The position numbers were made by a program, and so were the translations under genes. A DNA stretch of 19,342 nucleotides from Bacteroidales bacterium (lineage in GTDB: Bacteria > Bacteroidota > Bacteroidia > Bacteroidales > UBA932), in the NCBI GenBank assembly GCA_017478685.1, contig JAFVDC010000022.1, positions 1 to 19,342 on the forward strand, read 5' to 3'. Positions 6,696 through 13,012 of the stretch are shown in pieces; positions within the stretch are counted from its first letter, which is position 1, and each line of letters begins with the position of its first letter. The notes under the pieces are model-generated. The model was not told where the DNA came from and made no database searches. It was given only the letters and a program-made list of their open reading frames with translations.

Positions 6696-7619
6696 TTATT
6701 TTTTCAAGATCAGCCTTTGGACAAGGTCCTTGGGTAATCCTAGCACACGTGCAAGCTGCGCTACCGTGGTTTTGTTACTGCGATACAGATACTGGATAAG
6801 CCTCACGCGTTGGTCTTTGCTCAAGTCGCCGACACCTACCTTGAACCAACGGAGACTCACCTCGCCGGCAATCTTGTACATCTCTGTGTCAGACTGCATC
6901 TTGTATGGCTTCTCTTCAAGCCGATAATGCATATCGGCGGCATTTTGCCCTCCCAGAACCCTAAGGAAAAAGGCCTGGTCGTTGTTGAAAGCCTGTTCAA
7001 GGTACTGGTAGTCACAAAAACTTTCGGGTATAAGTGAGTCGTCTGCATCAAGAAGCCAAGGAACGTTTTTGAGGTCACAGTCCGTATGCATAAGGGCTCT
7101 TCGCTCACGCTTTTTAAGCAAGGACACAGGCCGAACGGCAAGGCTGTCGTATGCGGAGTTATGTGCGCAGAAGAATGCTCTGTACCCGCTCCATGGATAT
7201 TCATTAATGTCGCAGCCGTTATCAAGCGCATTTCTTGGTATATATGCAAGTGCATTTCTCACGTACCAGTCCGAGTCCAGCCACAGTGCCTTGGCCTCTA
7301 TGCGATGAAGGATGTTGTTTTCTCCATATTTTCGTTTAAACCACATGGAATACACCTTTTTGACATCATTGATAAAGGCTTCGGCAGAATCTTGGTTAAC
7401 TGCAAGCACAGCAGCGTGGCAGTGGTTGGAGACAACCGCATAAATGATTATGATGACGTTTGTTCTCCATGCGCTCACACACAAAACCTTGACGAAGACA
7501 TCGTAATCTTCGCGGTCCCGGCACAGAACGGCATCCTCCAGTCCCTTGATGCAGACGTGAAAGGGATTTACCCGATAAAGTTTTCCATCGGGCAATCTTC
7601 TGGTAACAGTGCGCTCCAT
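6696..7619 (-). CDS. REP-associated tyrosine transposase (RAYT), Y1/HUH family
   Basis: The protein (307 aa) opens with the RAYT/IS200-like pattern: YRVNPFHVCIKG, then DREDYDVFVKVL, then IIIYAVVSNHCHAAVL. In the last of these, H66-C-H68 is the HUH metal site. The helix with ALAYIPRNALDNG (Y126) corresponds to the conserved YIxxNPxxAG segment carrying the catalytic tyrosine in relatives; Y119 is an alternative. A C-terminal helix-turn-helix (KTTVAQLARVLGLPKDLVQRL) is a known extension in some members. RAYTs nick and rejoin REP hairpins in single-stranded DNA. Length and motifs look intact. It is coupled to the upstream 116-aa gene (TAG, two bases, ATG) and flanked by the hairpin repeats. The usual YIxxNP proline is replaced (YIPRNA). 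Confidence 0.88.
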   Translation of the reverse strand: MERTVTRRLPDGKLYRVNPFHVCIKGLEDAVLCRDREDYDVFVKVLCVSAWRTNVIIIIYAVVSNHCHAAVLAVNQDSAEAFINDVKKVYSMWFKRKYGENNILHRIEAKALWLDSDWYVRNALAYIPRNALDNGCDINEYPWSGYRAFFCAHNSAYDSLAVRPVSLLKKRERRALMHTDCDLKNVPWLLDADDSLIPESFCDYQYLEQAFNNDQAFFLRVLGGQNAADMHYRLEEKPYKMQSDTEMYKIAGEVSLRWFKVGVGDLSKDQRVRLIQYLYRSNKTTVAQLARVLGLPKDLVQRLILKK

Positions 7620-7621
7620 GG

Positions 7622-7972
7622 CTAACTTTTAGTTTTAGGCGGAACTATTCCAGGGCCGAAAGTTATTATTTTACCTTGACGCTCCATCTCACGCCGGGCG
7701 GCTCTTACGGCATCGGCAAGAACCTCCGACTGGCTATCAAGGTACCGAATCATCTCTTTCCTGTTGACGGAAAGCGATAAATCGGCAATGGCAAGGGTGC
7801 GAATCATGGCCAAAACGGCAGTTTCGTTATCTCCCCATAACTTTGTGAGCATAGCCATTGTTACCTTTAACAATGTTTCCTCAATTTGTTCCGGATGAAT
7901 TTCCGGATTCATGTCCGTGTTGAACCGGACGTCGTTCTCTCCGTAGAGAAGAACTTCAAGAATTTTTTTCAT
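7622..7972 (-). CDS. 116-aa helical protein of unknown function, coupled to the RAYT
   Basis: The protein starts MKKILEVLLYGENDVRFN and is predicted mostly helical: HPEQIEETLLKVTMAML, NETAVLAMIRTLAIADL and SEVLADAVRAARREMERQ. It ends in a Gly/Pro-rich, basic tail. I recognise no domain and see no signal peptide. Its stop is two bases before the RAYT ATG, so the pair is almost certainly cotranslated. In-frame ATGs at 7984 and 7993 are alternative starts. Reading further upstream to 8239 would translate the hairpin repeat and is rejected. A promoter with a well-spaced TTG and TATTTTTG lies at 8034-8064. A role as accessory or regulator of the transposase is inferred from coupling only. Confidence 0.75.
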   Translation of the reverse strand: MKKILEVLLYGENDVRFNTDMNPEIHPEQIEETLLKVTMAMLTKLWGDNETAVLAMIRTLAIADLSLSVNRKEMIRYLDSQSEVLADAVRAARREMERQGKIITFGPGIVPPKTKS

Positions 7973-8033
7973 ATCAGATGACATTTGTGCCATCTGCGGC
8001 AATGATGACTGCCGTTGCCGTCTCTCCGTCAAG

Positions 8034-8064
8034 CAAAAATAGTAATCAGATGAATTAAATGCAA
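8034..8064 (-). promoter_or_regulatory. promoter for the 116-aa/RAYT pair
   Basis: The minus strand has TTG (8062-8064), 20 nt, then TATTTTTG (8034-8041), matching the Bacteroidota -33/-7 arrangement. It lies inside the inverted repeats and about 60 nt upstream of the ATG at 7972. The rest of the 308-bp region up to 8280 is the hairpin repeat B. Confidence 0.55.
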
Positions 8065-8089
8065 GCAATGACAGGAAAAATAACTCATG

Positions 8090-8270
8090 TTTTGGGCGAG
8101 GTTGGATTTTATGGCGCCAACCACGCCCGGGGAAAATGCCCTTGATGCCGATGAGAGGGCAAAGCAGTGGGCGAGGCTGGTCGCAAAAAAACCAGCCTCG
8201 CCCAAAAAGGTCACCAGCCTCGCCCAAACGACCTGCCAACTGCGCCCAAAAAGGTCACCAGCCTCGCCTG
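8090..8270 (-). repeat. REP/BIME-like hairpin element, copy B with extra arms
   Basis: The core at 8090-8203 is the inverted partner of copy A. Its hairpins are 8094-8105/8117-8128 and 8169-8181/8191-8203. Three more single arms follow: CCAGCCTCGCCC at 8214-8225, CCAACTGCGCCC at 8236-8247 and CCAGCCTCGCCT at 8258-8269. Two 24-nt direct repeats (8201-8224 and 8245-8268) have a 44-bp period. The block ends 11 bp from the stop codon of the DUF2807 gene, so it may also act as the 3' end of that long transcript. Confidence 0.8.
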
Positions 8271-8280
8271 AACGAGTCAG

Positions 8281-8967
8281 TTATTTGGTCTTGACAGTGG
8301 CGATACCGCTTTTGTTGATGTCAATTTTTTCGTAGGTGAGCTTGGTGGCGTCAACGCTTCCTACGCCGCTTATGGTAAGGTTCACATAATCGGCCCGGCC
8401 CTCAAGATCGACATCACCGGTGCCGCTTACGCCAACGTAGAGATTGTCCACATCAAGTCCGGTGGCGTCAATGTCCGCGGCGCCGCTTACCATGACGCTG
8501 AGCCCAGGGACGGAGATGTTCTGCAATTCGCAGTCTCCGGCGCCGTTAATGGCTATCTTGAGGTCCTCATCCTGCTCGATGGCAATTATCGTGGCGTCGG
8601 CGGCACCGTTTACAGTAACGCTGGAAAGGACAGGGGAGCCAACGTAGATATCAAACTCATCGGCCACAATCTGTACGTTGTCTTTGGTTTCAAGATAGAG
8701 GGTGCCGTCGGTGACATGGAAATCCAGCAGGCCGAAAACTTCCTCGTTGGCCTCTACCTGGACGCCGAAACCGTCCTTTTCCTGGACATACTTGAGGTCT
8801 GCGTGCCCGTTGAGGACAATCTTGTCAAAATCCGGGAACTGGAGCTCCTCGTCAAGGTTCTTGAGTATCACAGGACCTTTGCACACGACGCGTTTTCCGC
8901 CGCCGATGGAGGTGAAACACCCGCTGACAAGGGGGATGGCCAGAAGGGCTAGAAGTATCTTTTTCAT
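8281..8967 (-). CDS. DUF2807 (head GIN domain) lipoprotein
   Basis: The protein (228 aa) has a lipoprotein signal ending VSGC at residue 17. A beta-rich body follows, with the repeating GxAD/SGxGD turns of the head-GIN domain: LNGHADLKYV, VNGAADATI, INGAGDCEL, VSGAADIDATGL, VSGTGDVDLEG and ISGVGSVDATKL. Such proteins form short beta-helices and are exported, probably to the outer membrane or periplasm. Their function is unknown; some are linked with adhesion or polysaccharide. It follows galE by 12 nt on the same strand and is the last gene of the long train, ending beside the hairpin array. The start is the only ATG that gives the lipobox. Confidence 0.88.
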   Translation of the reverse strand: MKKILLALLAIPLVSGCFTSIGGGKRVVCKGPVILKNLDEELQFPDFDKIVLNGHADLKYVQEKDGFGVQVEANEEVFGLLDFHVTDGTLYLETKDNVQIVADEFDIYVGSPVLSSVTVNGAADATIIAIEQDEDLKIAINGAGDCELQNISVPGLSVMVSGAADIDATGLDVDNLYVGVSGTGDVDLEGRADYVNLTISGVGSVDATKLTYEKIDINKSGIATVKTK

Positions 8968-8979
8968 TTTGCCGAAATT

Positions 8980-10272
8980 TTAGTCTTTCTTTCCTTTGAA
9001 GAGTTTGTCGGCACCTTCCTTGATGTCGTCCATAATGTCTTTTACGGAGTCGGAAGCTTTTTCGGCGGCCTCGGTGAGCTTGCTGTTCCACTGGTCCTGC
9101 TTAGCTTTCTTTTCTTCCGGGGACAGGGCGCTGAATTCCTTTACTTTGTCAATGGCGTCGCTGATGGCCTCGTTGGCTTTGTCTGCGGCCTGGAGTATCT
9201 GATCCTTGAGGGATTTGCCGGTGTCATCGGCGCCGGCCTCCTTCTGCTCTGCCAGGTGGCACTCCCATGCCCAGGCGGCCTTTAGGGTTTCCTCTACGGT
9301 GCGGGTGGCCTTCCAGCCCATTTCCTCGTTGGCGAGGGTGGGATCGGCCCAAATTGCGGTGACGTCGCCGGGGCGGCGGGGGGCGAACTTGTGCGGCACC
9401 TTCACGCCGTTCACCTTCTCAAAGGCGTTGACCAGTTCAAGCACGCTCACGGGGCGTCCTGTGCCCACATTGAACACCTCGCAGTCCTTCTTCATCTTGC
9501 CTTCCATCATGCGGGTGACGGCGTACACGTGTGCGCGGGCAAGGTCCACAATGTCAATGTAGTCCCTCTGGCAGGTGCCGTCCGGGGTGGGGTAGTCGTT
9601 GCCGAAGATGCTGAGGCACTCGCGCTTCCCGATTGCGGTCTGGGTGATGAACGGGACAAGGTTGTTGGGCACTCCGCGGGGAAGTTCACCGATGAGGGCC
9701 GAAGGATGTGCGCCGATAGGGTTGAAGTAGCGCAGCAGAATGCCCTTCAGGGCACCATCAGAAGCCTTTACTGTGTCACGAAGGATATCCTCGCACATGG
9801 TTTTGGTGTTGCCGTAAGGAGAGGTTGCGGGCTTTCTGGGGGTGTTCTCCGTTACGGGAACTACGTCGGGTTCTCCATATACGGTTGCCGAAGAAGAGAA
9901 CAGCACATTGCAGCCGCCCGGCTGTGCTCCGGCTACTTCCAAGACGTTCAGGAAGCTCTCCAGGTTGTTCTTGTAGTACATGAGGGGCTTTGCCACGGAC
10001 TCTCCAACGGCCTTGAAGGCTGCAAAGTGGATGACGGCGTCAATATGATATTTGCCGAAAAGCGCCTTTACGGCCTTGAGGTCGCAGAAATCCATCACCT
10101 CCAGGGGAAGGTCTTCGCGGCCGGTAATCTTCTTTACGCCTTCAAAGCAAGTACGGTCGCAGTTGGAGAAATTGTCGGCCACAACTACGTCATAGCCTGC
10201 CTCCAGCAGTTCTACAGTCACATGGCTGCCGATAAATCCGGCGCCTCCGGAAACAAGAACAGTTTTTTTCAT
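8980..10272 (-). CDS. galE: UDP-glucose 4-epimerase with an extra C-terminal helical tail
   Basis: GalE interconverts UDP-glucose and UDP-galactose using bound NAD, feeding LPS and capsule sugars. The core shows the NAD motif GGAGFIG at residues 9-15, SSSATVYG around 126-133 and the catalytic Y153-GNT-K157. FNPIGAHPSALIGE and GDVTAIWADP are also typical. The usual enzyme ends near residue 342; here about 88 residues follow, rich in Lys, Ala, Glu and Asp (SLKDQILQAADKANEAISDA to KLFKGKKD), predicted as amphipathic helices. No second start or frameshift separates the tail. The start at 10272 gives the canonical MKKTVLVSGG; an upstream in-frame start at 10344 would overlap the OstA-like gene and add non-homologous residues. 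The gene is 7 nt after the OstA-like gene. Confidence 0.93.
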   Translation of the reverse strand: MKKTVLVSGGAGFIGSHVTVELLEAGYDVVVADNFSNCDRTCFEGVKKITGREDLPLEVMDFCDLKAVKALFGKYHIDAVIHFAAFKAVGESVAKPLMYYKNNLESFLNVLEVAGAQPGGCNVLFSSSATVYGEPDVVPVTENTPRKPATSPYGNTKTMCEDILRDTVKASDGALKGILLRYFNPIGAHPSALIGELPRGVPNNLVPFITQTAIGKRECLSIFGNDYPTPDGTCQRDYIDIVDLARAHVYAVTRMMEGKMKKDCEVFNVGTGRPVSVLELVNAFEKVNGVKVPHKFAPRRPGDVTAIWADPTLANEEMGWKATRTVEETLKAAWAWECHLAEQKEAGADDTGKSLKDQILQAADKANEAISDAIDKVKEFSALSPEEKKAKQDQWNSKLTEAAEKASDSVKDIMDDIKEGADKLFKGKKD

Positions 10273-10279
10273 GATGTTA

Positions 10280-13012
10280 TTAAGATTTGGTTTTATTTTT
10301 CTTTTTTGCCGCTTTTGCGCGCTCCCTCTCGATATACCTTTCAAGGCGCCGCTGCTCCCTCAGGGACTTTCTCTCCAGGCGACGCAGCATCTTAAGCTTC
10401 CTTGCACGTTCCCGCTCAAGTTTTCTCTGCGCCTTGGCGGCCTGTTTTTCTTCATATATGCGGTCTTGTTCGGCCCATTTGGCCTCGAGGGCCTTTTGCC
10501 TTTCGGCCTTCTTTTTGGCTTTTTCCGCGGCCTTGCGGGCTTTCTCTGCGGCCTTCAGTTCCTTAGCAGTGGGCGTATGAGCCGTGGAGAGGGAGTCGGC
10601 GGCCACGGCCGAAATGGAGTCGGGAACGGCCGTGCTAAGCGAATCCGCCGCCTTTGAAAGGGAATCGGCCACCGCCGTGGAATCAGCCGTAACCGCCAGG
10701 GAATCAACCGCCAGCGAGTCAATGGGCATGACGGCCGAAAGGGAGTCCTTCATGCGCCGGCGCACAACTTCAAGGGAATCCCTTATTGCTATGTCGCGGT
10801 ATATCCTGTTGATATGGCCGGGGAAGTAGATGTCGGTCTGCTTGAAGGTGGTATGAGGCCGCGCCAGGTAGGACGTGCGCTGGCTCTTTCTGGGCTTCAG
10901 GGACGTTACGGCCTCCGGGGAATCCGGACGTTTTTCGGGCTCCCAACGGTATCCCTTGAGGGTGCGCTCTCCCGAGGGAAGCTGCACGGAAGGATAGCCG
11001 TCGTTCTTTGGATTGTCATAGTAGTAGATATGGTCAATCTCGCCGTCCGTGAACGTGGCGTAGAGCATCTTGGAGTCCACTTTGTTGACTGTTGCAAGCG
11101 CCCCGTTCTCTTCAAGGAAGAAGATGCTGGAAGCGCCTCCAAGGGCGTCGAAGCGGGTGAGGGCCTGCGTAGAGTCGAAGTATGCCACCATTTCCGTACC
11201 GCTCACCTGGTCGTAGCTCAGGGAGTCTTCCTGGATGGTAATGAATGCATTGGACAGCAGGTGCGCTTTTTCGGCGCGCTTGTTACGGAGCACAAGGTAA
11301 ATGCTGTCGGCGGCGTACTGGCGGTTGCCGTCGGTGTAGAAGATGGGGTCTTTGTATATCCTGGCAAGGGAATCGAGGTCGCTGTAGGCCAGGGAGTCTC
11401 CCCTCATCTGCATATTGCGGCGGAACATCTTCACGTTTCTGGTGCCCCAGATGAAGCCCACCTTTGTGGAGTCCTTGGGGGCCGAAAGGGTGGTGTCCTG
11501 CTGTACGCCAAGGGAGTCGGTGTGGGTGGCCAGTGTGTCTGCGGGAGCGTCACCCCCGACCTGATCGGGGGTCTTTATGGCCGTAGTGTCTGCGGGTGCC
11601 GAAACGGAGTCGACAGGTACCGCCAAAGAGTCGGTTGGCACAGACAATGAATCTACGGGCACGGTCAGTGAGTCTGCAGGAGATTCCCGGTCGGGGCCGG
11701 GAATGACGGCTGTAGAGTCGGGAATGACAGGCGCCGAAAGGGTGTCGGGCTTGGTGTCACCCCCGACTTGATCGGGGGTCTTGGGGGCGGGAGGCGGAGC
11801 GGGAGCGCCCGAAGCGCCGGGCCCACCCGGAGCCGCAGGCTCGCCGGGCTTGCCGGGAGCATTCGGCCCACCGGGGCCGCCCTTGCCCTTCTTGGCGGCA
11901 TTCTGGCGGTTGGGGTCGTCTTTCATGGCGTCGGCGGCGGCTTTTGCGGCAGCTTCGGCCGCCTTGCGCCTGTACTCCATGATGGCGTCTCCGGAGAGGT
12001 CCTTCTGCCGCTTTTCAGAGTCTTTGACCCAGGCTTCCGGGATCTCGAACTTCTTGTAGGCGCGGTAAACAAGGACATCGGCCCCAAGATACAGGGAATC
12101 CGGCTTCTGGCCTTCCTCCTCAATCACGGACATTATTGCGGGGTCCCGCTTGAGGGTGGCCTGCTCAAGGGAATCCGTCCACTGCAGGAAGCCCGCCAGG
12201 ATGTACATGTTCTGGACGGTGTCCATAACTTCCACCTTGCCAAGCAGTTCCACGTTGTTGAGGGCCCTGTAGTAGTAGGCCGAATCTGACCAAGTTTCCT
12301 TTTCCTTTGTGAGCGTATGCACCTTTTTCCGGAACATGAAGAGCTCTTCCTTGCGGTTGTACCAGCCGTCGTCGGCGCTCAGCATCTTGTCGTCCTGCCA
12401 CATGTCCGTGCCGAAGCCGAAATAGGCCGTGGAAAGGTCTGAGCGGTACTCCAGGCGGGACGTTTTCACAAACGTGGTGTCCATGTACATGTTCACCTGG
12501 TCGTTGAAGACAAAGAGCTTGGCCTTGGAGTCGTAGGTGCCATAGAGGCTCTCTATCACCTGGCCGTCCTTGTCCCTCATGGCTCCGCCGTCCTGGAAAA
12601 CCGCCACGGAGTCCTTGGTGTTGTAGTCCAGGTACTTGGTGCGGAGGGTGTTCTTGTCTTCGTCTTCAAGCTGCACAAGGTCTCCGCGGAACTTTGCAAG
12701 GTCCTGGTCCACCACATACTGCAGGGTGTTGCTGGAGAGGGTTGTACGGTTTTGGATAATGCGTACGTGCCCCATGGCGTCAATGATGTTGATGCCGATA
12801 TTCCAGTATGCGGTGTCGCAGAGGAGGTAGGTGTCGTGGTGAAGGAAAGTCGCCGGCCCCGTCACCTTCCTGAAGCTTTCGCCGTTAATCTCAAGCAGCT
12901 GGGCGCTTTCGGCCTTTAGGAGCATCACCTTGTCCTGGGCAAAAAGCGCCTGCGGCACTGCCGAAAAAGACAGTGCCAGCACAATGATAAGGCTATGAAG
13001 GGCTTTTTTCAC
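10280..13012 (-). CDS. OstA/LptA-like periplasmic protein with low-complexity insertion and basic tail
   Basis: The protein (910 aa) has a signal peptide (to ALFAQ, residue 26). OstA-type beta-jellyroll repeats follow, with patterns like DTYLLCDTAYWN, GHVRIIQNRTTLSSNTLQY, TKYLDYNTKDSVAVF and SADDGWYNRKEELFMF. A second OstA stretch runs from VGFIWGTRNVKMFRRN. The family binds lipid A and bridges LPS to the outer membrane. Between the two parts, about residues 355-510, is a Pro/Gly and DSLxVP repeat insertion with palindromic DNA inside. The C-terminus is another DSL repeat and then about 90 residues of Lys/Arg/Ala/Glu-rich helix. It starts with GTG sharing one base with the stop of the foldase gene (TAGTG). 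It is longer than usual relatives. Confidence 0.85.
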   Translation of the reverse strand: MKKALHSLIIVLALSFSAVPQALFAQDKVMLLKAESAQLLEINGESFRKVTGPATFLHHDTYLLCDTAYWNIGINIIDAMGHVRIIQNRTTLSSNTLQYVVDQDLAKFRGDLVQLEDEDKNTLRTKYLDYNTKDSVAVFQDGGAMRDKDGQVIESLYGTYDSKAKLFVFNDQVNMYMDTTFVKTSRLEYRSDLSTAYFGFGTDMWQDDKMLSADDGWYNRKEELFMFRKKVHTLTKEKETWSDSAYYYRALNNVELLGKVEVMDTVQNMYILAGFLQWTDSLEQATLKRDPAIMSVIEEEGQKPDSLYLGADVLVYRAYKKFEIPEAWVKDSEKRQKDLSGDAIMEYRRKAAEAAAKAAADAMKDDPNRQNAAKKGKGGPGGPNAPGKPGEPAAPGGPGASGAPAPPPAPKTPDQVGGDTKPDTLSAPVIPDSTAVIPGPDRESPADSLTVPVDSLSVPTDSLAVPVDSVSAPADTTAIKTPDQVGGDAPADTLATHTDSLGVQQDTTLSAPKDSTKVGFIWGTRNVKMFRRNMQMRGDSLAYSDLDSLARIYKDPIFYTDGNRQYAADSIYLVLRNKRAEKAHLLSNAFITIQEDSLSYDQVSGTEMVAYFDSTQALTRFDALGGASSIFFLEENGALATVNKVDSKMLYATFTDGEIDHIYYYDNPKNDGYPSVQLPSGERTLKGYRWEPEKRPDSPEAVTSLKPRKSQRTSYLARPHTTFKQTDIYFPGHINRIYRDIAIRDSLEVVRRRMKDSLSAVMPIDSLAVDSLAVTADSTAVADSLSKAADSLSTAVPDSISAVAADSLSTAHTPTAKELKAAEKARKAAEKAKKKAERQKALEAKWAEQDRIYEEKQAAKAQRKLERERARKLKMLRRLERKSLREQRRLERYIERERAKAAKKKNKTKS
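11551..11575. repeat. palindromic element inside the OstA-like gene, copy 1
   Basis: The stem ACCCCCGA (11552-11559) and TCGGGGGT (11565-11572) has a 5-nt loop. It is translated on the minus strand as KTPDQVGGD. The same element recurs at 11758-11782 with one base difference. Palindromes of this kind are scattered through many bacterial genomes. Confidence 0.65.
11682..11706. repeat. second type of palindrome inside the OstA-like gene
   Basis: The stem ATTCCCGG (11683-11690) and CCGGGAAT (11697-11704) is perfect, with a 6-nt loop, and is followed by GAC. It is translated as IPGPDRES. It resembles the common dispersed CCCGG...CCGGGAATGAC palindromes. Confidence 0.55.
11758..11782. repeat. palindromic element inside the OstA-like gene, copy 2
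   Basis: This is identical to the element at 11551-11575 except for C to T in the loop, and again encodes KTPDQVGGD in the same frame. The palindrome and flanking GTC and CTT are conserved, while sequence beyond them differs. This looks like insertion or copying of a short mobile unit rather than a long tandem duplication. Confidence 0.65.

Noticed and set aside
7973..8239. N-terminal extension of the 116-aa protein into repeat copy B
   Set aside because: It would translate the REP hairpins and start upstream of the well-spaced promoter at 8034-8064.
8090..8270. CRISPR array
   Set aside because: The repeats are palindromic, vary in spacing and orientation, and have no uniform spacers; no cas genes are near.
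10273..10344. 24-residue N-terminal extension of galE
   Set aside because: It overlaps the end of the OstA-like gene and precedes the canonical Rossmann start MKKTVLVSGG.
9391..10395. A long plus-strand open frame opposite galE
   Set aside because: It is the mirror frame of a well-supported gene with conserved motifs, has no promoter or homology-like pattern, and reflects high GC codon use. The same applies to plus-strand frames at 10814-11650 and 13489-14364.
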